From: Chryseobacterium polytrichastri
GTDB lineage: Bacteria; Bacteroidota; Bacteroidia; Flavobacteriales; Weeksellaceae
Assembly: GCF_900142445.1 (NCBI RefSeq)
Contig: NZ_FRAV01000045.1
Coordinates: 1 to 38,772 of the forward strand
DNA: 38,772 nt
Direction of reading: 5' to 3'
Shown piece after piece: positions 7,853 to 15,678 of this stretch. Within the stretch, counting starts at the first letter, position 1. The number at the start of each line of letters is the position of its first letter. Under the pieces are notes generated by a model that saw only the letters and a list, made by a program, of their open reading frames with translations, was not told the origin of the DNA and searched no databases. Position numbers and translations under genes: made by a program.

Positions 7853-8158
7853 TCACACTTTAATTTCTACGTCTACACCTGAAGGAAGTTCTAATTTCAT
7901 TAGAGCATCAACAGTTTTAGAAGAAGAAGAGTAGATATCCATCAATCTCTTGTGAGCTGATAATTGGAACTGCTCTCTTGCCTTCTTGTTTACGTGCGGA
8001 GATCTCAACACAGTGAAGATTCTCTTATTCGTTGGCAATGGAATTGGTCCGTTTACAACAGCACCAGTAGCCTTTACCGTTTTTACGATTTTCTCAGCAG
8101 ACTTGTCTACCAAGTTATAATCGTAAGATTTTAGTTTTATTCTGATTCTTTGTGACAT
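7853..8158 (-). CDS. rpsJ: 30S ribosomal protein S10
   Basis: 101 aa, full length. S10 signatures: RIRIKLKSYDYNLVD at the N terminus, GPIPLPTNKRIFTVLRSPHVNKKAREQF in the middle (residues about 38-65) and LMKLELPSGVDVEIKV at the end. It is a component of the 30S head near S3 and S14, and in many bacteria also an antitermination factor (NusE). Last gene of the streptomycin operon, 17 nt after fusA. Placing rpsJ directly behind fusA rather than tufA is usual in Bacteroidota. Confidence 0.97.
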   Translation of the reverse strand: MSQRIRIKLKSYDYNLVDKSAEKIVKTVKATGAVVNGPIPLPTNKRIFTVLRSPHVNKKAREQFQLSAHKRLMDIYSSSSKTVDALMKLELPSGVDVEIKV

Positions 8159-8175
8159 TTCTTTACTTTAAAAAA

Positions 8176-10293
8176 TTAACCTTTTGCTTTAGCAATGATA
8201 TCTTCCGCAACGTTCTGTGGAGTTGCTTGGTACTTCTCTAATTCCATAGAAGAAGTAGCTCTTCCTGATGAAAGTGTTCTTAGAGTTGTTACATATCCAA
8301 ACATTTCAGAAAGTGGAACTGAACCTTTGATAACTACGGCTCCGTTTTTCTCTTCCTGACCACTGATTGTACCTCTTCTCTTGTTAAGGTCACCAATGAT
8401 GTTACCCATATATTCTTCTGGAGTTACAACCTCCAATTTCATAATAGGCTCCATGATTACTGGCTTAGCAGCACGTCCCGCTTCTTTAAATCCTAATTTA
8501 GCAGCTAATTCAAAAGAAAGTGCATCAGAATCCACTGCGTGGAAAGATCCGTCTTTAAGAGTAACTTTAATACCTTCAACTTCGAAACCAGCCAAAGGAC
8601 CGTTTTTCATTGCAGCTTTAAAGCCTTTTTCAATTGCAGGAACAAATTCTCTAGGAACGTTACCACCTTTGATCTCATTGATGAATTCTAAACCAACTTT
8701 ACCTTCGTCAGCAGGTCCTAGTTCAAATACAATATCAGCAAATTTACCTTTACCACCAGATTGTTTTTTGTAAACTTCTCTGTGTTGAGCAACTCTTGTA
8801 AGATTTTCTTTGTATTCAACCTGAGGTTGACCTTGGTTAACTTCTACTTTGAATTCTCTTCTCATACGATCTACAAGAATATCAAGGTGAAGTTCACCCA
8901 TTCCTGAGATAATCGTTTGTCCAGAAGCTTCGTCAGTTTTAACCTGGAAAGTAGGATCTTCTTCAGCTAATTTAGCTAGAGCGTTACCCATTTTATCCTG
9001 GTCAGCCTTAGTTTTAGGCTCAACAGCGATACCAATTACCGGATCAGGGAAAACCATCGATTCAAGAACGATTGGGTTTTTCTCGTCACACATTGTATCA
9101 CCAGTTTTGATAGATTTAAAACCTACAGCTGCACCAATATCTCCTGCTTCAATATATTCTACAGGATTTTGCTTGTTAGCGTGCATCTGATAGATTCTAG
9201 AGATTCTTTCTTTATCTCCTGAACGAGTGTTCAAGATATAAGAACCTGCATCTAGTCTTCCAGAGTATGCTCTGAAGAATGCTAATCTTCCCACGAATGG
9301 GTCAGTAGCAATCTTAAATGCTAAAGCTGCGAAAGGCTCATCTACAGATGGTTTTCTTGTAATATCAAGATCAGTTCTAGGGTCAGTACCTTTGATATCA
9401 TCTTTATCCAATGGAGAAGGCAAGTATTTACATACTGCATCCAACATGAACTGTACTCCTTTATTCTTAAATGAAGAACCACAAGTCATTGGGATAATAG
9501 ATAAATCAATAGTAGCTTTTCTTAGAGCTTCGTTGATTTCCTCTTCAGAGATTGAATCTGGATCTTCGAAGAATTTCTCCATCAAAGTATCATCGTAGTC
9601 AGCAACAGCTTCTACTAGTTTCTCTCTGTATTCAAGAACTTCAGCCTTCATGTCTTCAGGAATTGGCACTACTTCGAAAGTAGCTCCTTGTCCTGCTTCA
9701 TCCCAGATGATCGCTCTGTTTTTAATTAAGTCAACAACACCTTTGAAATCTTCTTCAGCACCGATTGGTAAAACGATTGGAACTGCATTAGATCCTAACA
9801 TAGTCTTAACCTGGTTTACCACGTTAAGGAAGTCAGCACCTTGTCTGTCCATTTTGTTTACGAATCCCATTCTTGCAACTTTATAGTTGTCAGCAAGTCT
9901 CCAGTTTGTTTCAGACTGAGGCTCTACTCCATCTACTGCAGAGAATAAGAATACCAAACCATCTAATACTCTTAAAGATCTGTTTACTTCTACTGTGAAG
10001 TCAACGTGTCCCGGTGTATCAATGATGTTGAAGTGGTAAGGCTTACTTTCAGGTAAGATTTTCCCTTGATCTGTTGGGAAATTCCAAGAACAAGTAGTTG
10101 CAGCAGAAGTAATTGTAATACCTCTTTCTGCTTCCTGCTCCATCCAGTCCATTGTAGAAGCACCATCGTGAACTTCACCAATTTTGTGGTTTACACCTGT
10201 ATAGAATAAGATTCTTTCTGTAGTGGTAGTTTTTCCCGCATCAATGTGGGCAGCAATACCAATATTTCTTGTAAATTTAAGATCTCTACTCAT
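8176..10293 (-). CDS. fusA: Translation elongation factor G
   Basis: 705 aa GTPase that moves the tRNA-mRNA complex during translocation and, with RRF, recycles ribosomes. The G domain shows the P-loop AHIDAGKT (15-22), the ERGITI switch element (56-61), DTPG (92-95) and NKMD (146-149). Domains II to V follow, including GMGELHLDI in domain III and the domain IV/V segments FHAVDSDALSFELA and EPIMKLEVVTPEEYMGNIIGDLNKRRG, each recognisable. It lies 6 nt after rpsG, so the two are tightly coupled. No truncation or unusual insertion is seen. Confidence 0.97.
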   Translation of the reverse strand: MSRDLKFTRNIGIAAHIDAGKTTTTERILFYTGVNHKIGEVHDGASTMDWMEQEAERGITITSAATTCSWNFPTDQGKILPESKPYHFNIIDTPGHVDFTVEVNRSLRVLDGLVFLFSAVDGVEPQSETNWRLADNYKVARMGFVNKMDRQGADFLNVVNQVKTMLGSNAVPIVLPIGAEEDFKGVVDLIKNRAIIWDEAGQGATFEVVPIPEDMKAEVLEYREKLVEAVADYDDTLMEKFFEDPDSISEEEINEALRKATIDLSIIPMTCGSSFKNKGVQFMLDAVCKYLPSPLDKDDIKGTDPRTDLDITRKPSVDEPFAALAFKIATDPFVGRLAFFRAYSGRLDAGSYILNTRSGDKERISRIYQMHANKQNPVEYIEAGDIGAAVGFKSIKTGDTMCDEKNPIVLESMVFPDPVIGIAVEPKTKADQDKMGNALAKLAEEDPTFQVKTDEASGQTIISGMGELHLDILVDRMRREFKVEVNQGQPQVEYKENLTRVAQHREVYKKQSGGKGKFADIVFELGPADEGKVGLEFINEIKGGNVPREFVPAIEKGFKAAMKNGPLAGFEVEGIKVTLKDGSFHAVDSDALSFELAAKLGFKEAGRAAKPVIMEPIMKLEVVTPEEYMGNIIGDLNKRRGTISGQEEKNGAVVIKGSVPLSEMFGYVTTLRTLSSGRATSSMELEKYQATPQNVAEDIIAKAKG

Positions 10294-10299
10294 TTCTAA

Positions 10300-10776
10300 T
10301 TAGAATTTAAAGTGAGAGAAAGCTTTGTTAGCTTCCGCCATTTTGTGAGTATCAGATTTCTTTTTGTAAGCAGCACCTTCTTCTCTAGAAGCCGCTACAA
10401 CTTCGTTAGCTAATTTCAAAGCCATAGACTTATCATTTCTAGCTGTAGAATATTTGATTAACCATTTCATTGCCATAGAAATTTTTCTATCAGCTCTGAT
10501 TGGCATAGGAATCTGGAAGTTAGCTCCACCTACTCTTCTAGAACGTACTTCTACGTGAGGCATAACGTTAGTTAATGCATCTTTCCAGATTTCAAGGGCA
10601 GTCTTTTCAGTTTCTCCTTTTTTAGCTTCTACAAGCTCTAAAGCGTCGTAGAATATTTTGAATGCAATAGACTTCTTACCGTCTAGCATTAAATTGTTTA
10701 CAAATCTTGTTACCAACTGATCATTAAATTTCGGATCTGGTAACAACGGTCTTTTTTTCGCTTTTGTCTTTCTCAT
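10300..10776 (-). CDS. rpsG: 30S ribosomal protein S7
   Basis: 158 aa. S7 signatures: MRKTKAKKRPLLPDPKFND start, VTRFVNNLMLDGKKS (residues 21-35), and the central PHVEVRSRRVGGANFQIP with MAMKWLI. S7 starts assembly of the 30S head by binding 16S rRNA, contacts E-site tRNA, and is the translational repressor of this operon in E. coli; whether that holds here cannot be seen. Second gene of the operon, 23 nt after rpsL. Confidence 0.97.
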   Translation of the reverse strand: MRKTKAKKRPLLPDPKFNDQLVTRFVNNLMLDGKKSIAFKIFYDALELVEAKKGETEKTALEIWKDALTNVMPHVEVRSRRVGGANFQIPMPIRADRKISMAMKWLIKYSTARNDKSMALKLANEVVAASREEGAAYKKKSDTHKMAEANKAFSHFKF

Positions 10777-10799
10777 TGTTTCTGTACCTTATTTAATGA

Positions 10800-11213
10800 T
10801 TATTTTTTCTTTCCTTTAGCTGGCGCAGCTGCTGCCTGACCTGGCTTAGGTCTCTTAGCTCCGTACTTAGATCTTCTCTGCGTTCTTCCGCTAACACCTG
10901 CAGTGTCTAATGCTCCTCTTACGATATGATAACGTACTCCCGGTAGGTCTTTCACCCTTCCGCCGCGTACCAATACTATCGAGTGCTCTTGAAGATTATG
11001 TCCTTCGCCCGGGATGTAGGCGTTGACTTCTTTCCCGTTAGAAAGTCTTACCCTTGCAACTTTTCTAAGTGCAGAGTTAGGTTTCTTAGGAGTGGTAGTA
11101 TATACTCTCGTACATACACCTCGTCTTTGTGGACAAGAATCAAGGGCAGCCGATTTACTCTTCTTGGTGAGTGCGACTCTTCCTTTTCTTACTAATTGTT
11201 GAATAGTAGGCAT
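10800..11213 (-). CDS. rpsL: 30S ribosomal protein S12
   Basis: 137 aa. S12 decoding-site motifs are intact: TPKKPNSALRKVARV (residues 41-55) and RGGRVKDLPGVRYHIVRG (83-100). The lysines where streptomycin-resistance changes usually arise (the KK pair at 43-44 and K88) are wild type. An Ala/Lys-rich tail (AAAAPAKGKKK) follows the usual end. First gene of the operon, with a near-consensus promoter 25 nt upstream. Confidence 0.97.
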   Translation of the reverse strand: MPTIQQLVRKGRVALTKKSKSAALDSCPQRRGVCTRVYTTTPKKPNSALRKVARVRLSNGKEVNAYIPGEGHNLQEHSIVLVRGGRVKDLPGVRYHIVRGALDTAGVSGRTQRRSKYGAKRPKPGQAAAAPAKGKKK

Positions 11214-11237
11214 TTAATTGCTTTTTATTTTAAGGTG

Positions 11238-11267
11238 CAAAAATAGTAATAATTTTTTAATCCACAA
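11238..11267 (-). promoter_or_regulatory. Promoter of the streptomycin operon
   Basis: On the minus strand a TTG -33 element (plus-strand 11265-11267) is followed by exactly 19 nt and then TATTTTTG (11238-11245), the Bacteroidota sigma-ABfr consensus arrangement. It ends 25 nt before the rpsL ATG. Confidence 0.75.
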
Positions 11268-11298
11268 GCAGTTGTGTGAATTTATTTATTACAAAAAA

Positions 11299-11520
11299 CT
11301 ATTTTTTTTGTTTGAAAACATCTTTAATTACTTTTCTTTTAGCGTACTCCAGAGGCACTCCTAAAAGTTCTGCGATGGTACTCGTAACATCTATTTGCTT
11401 GTAATTACCTATATTAATTATTGTATTTTTTTTGAAATCCGGCCCCATTGCAAAGAACTCAATATGTCTGCATCCTAAGCAATCATCTCCATGTTTTGCA
11501 AAACCTCCGTGGCCTAGTGC
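11299..11520 (-). pseudogene. C-terminal remnant of an alkaline-phosphatase-superfamily (sulfatase/phosphodiesterase-like) enzyme
   Basis: A 73-codon open stretch on the minus strand reads ALGHGGFAKHGDDCLGCRHI, then EFFAMGPDF, and ends KQIDVTSTIAELLGVP...VFKQKK-stop. This is the usual C-terminal end of alkaline-phosphatase-superfamily hydrolases: a metal-site GHGG segment, then 'GPDFK', 'QIDVTSTIAELLGVP'. It has no start codon; an in-frame TAG at 11521-11523 sits directly before it, and the catalytic N-terminal part (Asp/Thr nucleophile and first metal site) is absent. The neighbouring membrane protein gene ends only 25 nt further on, so a deletion or insertion has probably joined the two. 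Exact subfamily uncertain. Confidence 0.7.
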
Positions 11521-11545
11521 CTAAAAAACAGTAGGACCAAAATAC

Positions 11546-13129
11546 TTAATCAATTATATGTATCTGAACGTTTTTATTCCAATTGAATTTTTTTACGTTC
11601 TCTTTTAATTCCTTATGTATTTTAGGATTTATGGAATAGATTGTAACGTGGTCTATGGCTGCATTTGTATTATTATTGATTTTTAAAACAGCCACTTTCC
11701 CCCAATCTTTCGGAACATGCCCTGCAAACCATTCTTCATAAACAATAGCAAGTTCATAATCATTTTCAAGTGTATATTTAATTAAAAAGGTTTCAAATTT
11801 ATCATCAAAAGACTTCCCTTTTTCATTAAATGGTATCATTTCTTTTGAACCTAAGCCCGCAATATCAAATAAATGGATGTCTGTAAAATAACAGACCGCT
11901 CCAATATCATTAGCCACAACTTTTGAATTGTTGTAGTACTTCTTTAAAAATCTGGCAGACTGTACCTGCTGTTCATACATATTTGTACTACCATTAACGA
12001 TCATCAAGTGAGCAAATCCGAGCTTATAAATAAAAAGTAATGTATTACAAAAAATAAGAACACCCATTATCTTATCTTTTCTAAATGCCTCCACAGGACT
12101 TTCAAAAAAACCTTTTAATCTCGGAATCAACACCATAGCGAAGGCTGTTAATACATATGCTTCATATCTAAAAAATCCTCGAAAATTACCAAATAGACTA
12201 TGCAATATTAAAGTAGATGTCCAAACAATTAATAACAAGTTATTAGAAACTAAATCACGAAAAGAAAGCTTTTTCCGATAATCTCTAAAAATGAAAATAA
12301 ATGTTATTATTAAAGGAAACAATCCTACTTTATAAAAGGTAACATTGAAAAATATCTTATCAAATAAAAGAAATTTTATCTGTGAAAAATAATTACCGGT
12401 AAGATCAAATTGAGTCCCTTTTACAACTACAGAGTTTGGAAAGAAGTATCCTACTTCTTGATAATTAAAGTATCCGAAAACCAAAATCGGGGCAAACCCA
12501 AATACTAAGGTTAACAAAGCTTCTTTCAAGTTGCGAATTAGCATTAATGTAAAAGCAAGCGAAACAAAGTAAAACATACTCTCAAATCTTATCAATCCCA
12601 TTAGAGCAATAGTGAAATAAAACCAAAATGTATTTGATAAATTTCTGTCACCTGAATTCATCAACTTTTGAAAGCAATATATATTGATAACAATAATTAA
12701 AACCTGTAAAACATGTTCCATTCCCTCCATAATTTGCAAATGCAAAACAGCAAAGAAAAGTGTAAATAAAACAGCAAAAACAATATTCTTGCTCTTATTA
12801 AAATATTGTGAATAATATTTATTAAGAAAATAAATTACAAAAACTGAACAAAAAATATTGAATACTAAAGGTATAAGCTCATTATCACCAAATGTATAAA
12901 TAATTGCACCCAACAAGAAAGTAAATATAGGGGATGATGATGATGATGAAAATGCGTACTGTGTCATTCCCCAAATTCCATGAAGAGCAAAATTCTTAGC
13001 CATCGCTAAATGAATATAAGCGTCATCCAATGTATACGTAAAAAAACATTCTGTTTTTGAAAGCATTGCAGTAATATAAACAAAGCATAATCCTAAAAAT
13101 AAACCTAAGGCTATAAATAAACTTCTCAT
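11546..13129 (-). CDS. GT-C-like multispan membrane protein (putative glycosyltransferase)
   Basis: 527 aa with about ten to eleven hydrophobic helices and a soluble C-terminal domain of about 130 residues. Near the N terminus is YTLDDAYIHLAMAKNFA (residues 32-48). An Asp-Asp pair in the first periplasmic loop is the hallmark of GT-C-fold, polyprenyl-phosphate-sugar-dependent glycosyltransferases (PMT/ArnT type), so sugar transfer at the outer face of the inner membrane is inferred, not shown. A run of six serines (about residues 61-66) is encoded by a TCA/GAT trinucleotide microsatellite. It stands beside a truncated phosphatase-superfamily gene and has no obvious partner genes. Confidence 0.6.
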   Translation of the reverse strand: MRSLFIALGLFLGLCFVYITAMLSKTECFFTYTLDDAYIHLAMAKNFALHGIWGMTQYAFSSSSSSPIFTFLLGAIIYTFGDNELIPLVFNIFCSVFVIYFLNKYYSQYFNKSKNIVFAVLFTLFFAVLHLQIMEGMEHVLQVLIIVINIYCFQKLMNSGDRNLSNTFWFYFTIALMGLIRFESMFYFVSLAFTLMLIRNLKEALLTLVFGFAPILVFGYFNYQEVGYFFPNSVVVKGTQFDLTGNYFSQIKFLLFDKIFFNVTFYKVGLFPLIITFIFIFRDYRKKLSFRDLVSNNLLLIVWTSTLILHSLFGNFRGFFRYEAYVLTAFAMVLIPRLKGFFESPVEAFRKDKIMGVLIFCNTLLFIYKLGFAHLMIVNGSTNMYEQQVQSARFLKKYYNNSKVVANDIGAVCYFTDIHLFDIAGLGSKEMIPFNEKGKSFDDKFETFLIKYTLENDYELAIVYEEWFAGHVPKDWGKVAVLKINNNTNAAIDHVTIYSINPKIHKELKENVKKFNWNKNVQIHIID

Positions 13130-13240
13130 GTGAGCGCAATATTAAAAATTATTTTTAACAAACTATAGTAATCTTCTATTATTAAAAAAGTATTTCGGCA
13201 TAATATTTCCTTACCTTGTGTATATCCAAAAAATAAACTT

Positions 13241-13717
13241 ATGAAAAATGCTAGTATTATTGGCTTAAAAGCGGCCGACTGCAAAAACATTTCAGGAAAA
13301 CTAAATGTACTTTTAGCAAACTACTCAATATTTTACCAAAACACAAGAGGCTCTCACTGGAATATTAAAGGAGATCAGTTTTTTACATTACATCCAAAAT
13401 TTGAAGAGCTTTATAATAGCTTGGTCTTAAAAATTGATGAAATAGCAGAAAGAATTTTGACTTTAGGAGCAACCCCTGCGCATAATTATTCAGATTATTT
13501 AAAAGTATCCAGTATCAAAGAAACCAAAGAAGTTACCGACGGCAATAAAAGTGTAGAGTACATTTTAAGTTCATTTAAAATTGTTATTGATCTTCAAAGA
13601 GAACTTCTAGATATTACTGACAAAGCAGGAGATGAAGGTACAAACTCTCAAATGAGCGATTACATCACAGAACAAGAAAAAGAAGTTTGGATGTACAACT
13701 CTTATCTAGGAAGATAA
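13241..13717 (+). CDS. dps: Dps-family ferritin-like DNA protection protein
   Basis: 158 aa. Dps dodecamers oxidise Fe2+ with H2O2, store the iron, and shield DNA in starvation or oxidative stress. The inter-subunit ferroxidase ligands are all present: His39 (RGSHWNIKG), His51 (FTLHPKFEELY), Asp66 and Glu70 (KIDEIAER). The C terminus lacks a long basic tail, so DNA binding may be weak or absent. Monocistronic with a strong terminator behind it. A poorly matching -7 box (TACCTTG at 13212-13218) lies 22 nt before the start. Confidence 0.92.
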   Translation: MKNASIIGLKAADCKNISGKLNVLLANYSIFYQNTRGSHWNIKGDQFFTLHPKFEELYNSLVLKIDEIAERILTLGATPAHNYSDYLKVSSIKETKEVTDGNKSVEYILSSFKIVIDLQRELLDITDKAGDEGTNSQMSDYITEQEKEVWMYNSYLGR

Positions 13718-13743
13718 ACAGATAAAATCAGCAAAATATTTAA

Positions 13744-13772
13744 AAAAATCGTCTTACATTTAGACGATTTTT
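13744..13772 (+). terminator. Terminator of dps
   Basis: Arms AAAAATCGTCT (13744-13754) and AGACGATTTTT (13762-13772) around a 7-nt loop, followed by a T-rich tract. It lies 27 nt after the dps stop. Confidence 0.8.
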
Positions 13773-13784
13773 ATTTTTAATTAT

Positions 13785-13792
13785 TAAATTTG
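13785..13792 (+). promoter_or_regulatory. -7 promoter box of pncB (TAAATTTG)
   Basis: TAAATTTG matches TAnnTTTG and ends 19 nt before the pncB ATG, directly behind the dps terminator, so pncB is likely transcribed on its own. Confidence 0.5.
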
Positions 13793-13810
13793 CGTTAAAA
13801 TTACACATAT

Positions 13811-14989
13811 ATGCACGACGTTCGATTAAACTCCATTCTAGATAATGATTTCTATAAAATAACCATGCAAAATGCTGTGGTAAAATTGTTCCCAAGCTCT
13901 ATTGTAAAATATGAATTCATCAACAGAGGAAAGCATCATTTCCCTGAAGGTTTCGATGTCGCTCTAAGAGAAGCCGTAACAAAAATGGCAGAACTGAAGC
14001 TTACCAAAGATGAGAAAAAGTTTTTAGCAAGAACCTGCCCTTATCTAAACCTCCCCTATTTGGATTTCCTTGAAGGATATCATTATGACCCTTCTGAAGT
14101 AAAAATTCATCAGGACGGAAATGATCTTACGGTTAGTGTTGAAGGGCTTTGGTACAGAACTATTTTATGGGAAGTTCCTTTATTAGCTTTGATTAGTGAA
14201 TTGCATTATGAAATGAATCACATGGAAAGAGATTCTAATGAAGTGGTGATGCGTAAAACTGTTGAAAAAGCTGAGTCCCTTAATAAACTTGGTGTTAACT
14301 TCGCAGAATTCGGTACAAGAAGAAGACATTCTTATAAAGTTCAGAATTTGGTAATGGAAGCTTTAAATCAGAAGAAAGATTCTACTTTTATTGGTAGCTC
14401 AAATGTTCATTTTGCAATGAAATACAATGTGAAACCAATTGGAACTCATGCTCACGAATGGTTTATGTTTCACGGAGCAGAATATGGTTTCAAGATGGCC
14501 AACGAACTAGCATTGGAACATTGGGTTGATGTTTTCAGAGGTGATCTAGGAGTTGCACTTTCTGACACCTATACAACAGATGTTTTCTTCCGTCAGTTCG
14601 ACAAAAAATTCGCAAAACTTTTCGACGGCGTACGTCATGACAGTGGTGATGCTTTAGAATTTGCAGATAAAACAATTGCTCATTATCAAAAAAATGGAAT
14701 CAATCCTTTATTTAAATATATCATTTTCTCTGATGCCTTAAATCTTGAAAAAGTTGAAGAAATAACGAAATACTGCAAAGGTAAAATTGGAGTTTCTTTT
14801 GGAATTGGAACCAACCTTACCAATGATGTAGGTTTAAAACCGATGAATATTGTGATGAAATTAATTGGAGTTCAAGCACCCAATAAAGAATGGATCCCTA
14901 CCGTGAAGCTTTCTGACGAACATGGGAAGTATACAGGAGATCCTAAGATGATTGAATTGGCTAAAGAGTTTTTAAGAATAAAAGATTAA
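13811..14989 (+). CDS. pncB: Nicotinate phosphoribosyltransferase
   Basis: 392 aa. It joins nicotinate and PRPP, using ATP, to give nicotinate mononucleotide in the Preiss-Handler NAD salvage pathway in the cytosol. Family segments: SILDNDFYKITMQNAV at the N terminus (residues 8-23), FAEFGTRRRHS (164-174), PIGTHAHEWFMFHG (209-222) containing the histidine region phosphorylated in this family, and GVRHDSGDALEFADK. Length fits bacterial PncB. Own -7 box; a strong hairpin terminator lies about 135 nt beyond the stop. Confidence 0.95.
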   Translation: MHDVRLNSILDNDFYKITMQNAVVKLFPSSIVKYEFINRGKHHFPEGFDVALREAVTKMAELKLTKDEKKFLARTCPYLNLPYLDFLEGYHYDPSEVKIHQDGNDLTVSVEGLWYRTILWEVPLLALISELHYEMNHMERDSNEVVMRKTVEKAESLNKLGVNFAEFGTRRRHSYKVQNLVMEALNQKKDSTFIGSSNVHFAMKYNVKPIGTHAHEWFMFHGAEYGFKMANELALEHWVDVFRGDLGVALSDTYTTDVFFRQFDKKFAKLFDGVRHDSGDALEFADKTIAHYQKNGINPLFKYIIFSDALNLEKVEEITKYCKGKIGVSFGIGTNLTNDVGLKPMNIVMKLIGVQAPNKEWIPTVKLSDEHGKYTGDPKMIELAKEFLRIKD

Positions 14990-15124
14990 TTATTGGAAAA
15001 ATAAAAGATAATTTCACCTTATTTATTGCTTCCTTTATAACAACATTACTTAATTGTACTTACTTTTTTATTCTTTGTAACATTGCGATACTCACAATTA
15101 AAGAAACAATCTTAAGCTAGATAT

Positions 15125-15164
15125 AAACAAATCACTATATAACATTATAGTGATTTGTTTTTTT
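15125..15164 (+). terminator. Strong terminator downstream of pncB
   Basis: A perfect 15-bp stem (15125-15139 with 15146-15160; core CAAATCACTATA / TATAGTGATTTG) has a 6-nt loop and is followed by four more T. It is 135 nt after pncB; the space between (14990-15124) holds no gene that I can recognise. It separates pncB from the peptide gene. Confidence 0.75.
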
Positions 15165-15225
15165 AAGTATATTAGATTCTCATTTTCAAATCAATACAAA
15201 TTAAAACCAACAAAAAATTAAAACT

Positions 15226-15486
15226 ATGAAAAAAACGAACTTATCAAAACTTTCAAGAACAGCATTGAAAGATGTATTTGGAGGAACTCTGGTTCATGCC
15301 CTAGAATGTTATTCAGATAGAGAATGTAGTGGCCGTGGCGAAGGCATGATCTTATGTCCAGACGGAACAAGCTCTATGACAGGCTATATCTGCATGGGTG
15401 GAACCTGCATGATGGCTACTGGATTCTGCGGACCATTAGTTCTCGGACCGATCGATATTGACCCAGGACCAAGAGTTAATCCTTAA
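15226..15486 (+). CDS. GG-leader bacteriocin-like secreted peptide with six cysteines
   Basis: An 86-aa precursor. Residues 1-20 (MKKTNLSKLSRTALKDVFGG) fit a double-glycine leader: short, charged, LS...L pattern, ending Gly-Gly, the cut site for C39-peptidase ABC exporters. Similar leaders are common on Chryseobacterium 'bacteriocin-like' peptides. The predicted 66-aa product has six cysteines (28, 34, 44, 56, 61, 68 of the precursor), many glycines and a Pro-rich acidic tail (GPIDIDPGPRVNP). Six cysteines suggest three disulfides or a modified peptide. No exporter, immunity or modification gene is adjacent, so it is an orphan that would need a transporter encoded elsewhere. It has its own terminator. 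Antibacterial action is unproven. Confidence 0.75.
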   Translation: MKKTNLSKLSRTALKDVFGGTLVHALECYSDRECSGRGEGMILCPDGTSSMTGYICMGGTCMMATGFCGPLVLGPIDIDPGPRVNP

Positions 15487-15500
15487 TCACATAATTATCA

Positions 15501-15533
15501 AAAAAAATGAACCGAGTTGGTTCATTTTTTTTT
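15501..15533 (+). terminator. Terminator of the GG-leader peptide gene
   Basis: Arms AAAAAAATGAACC (15501-15513) and GGTTCATTTTTTT (15519-15531) around loop GAGTT, ending in nine T. It starts 15 nt after the stop, so the peptide gene is a compact single-gene unit. Confidence 0.85.
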
Positions 15534-15614
15534 ACACCATATTGAAATAATTTATGATGCATCACATCACTCTTAAAAACTCCTCTAAAAATAGTTTCAT
15601 ACAACGCAATACCT

Positions 15615-15650
15615 CAAAAAAAGTTGCCGAAATCCTCACATTCCGGCAAC
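15615..15650 (-). terminator. Terminator of the metal-efflux operon
   Basis: GTTGCCG (15623-15629) pairs with CGGCAAC (15644-15650), with three more A-T pairs inside after one mismatch. The minus-strand sequence continues CTTTTTTTTGAGG. It lies 29 nt past the pump gene's stop. Confidence 0.75.
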
Positions 15651-15678
15651 CACAACTAGCTTATAAAAATTGAAAGAA

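Noticed and set aside
8381..9886. Several plus-strand reading frames of 68-130 codons opposite fusA
   Set aside because: Antisense shadows of a highly constrained gene with no promoter or family resemblance.
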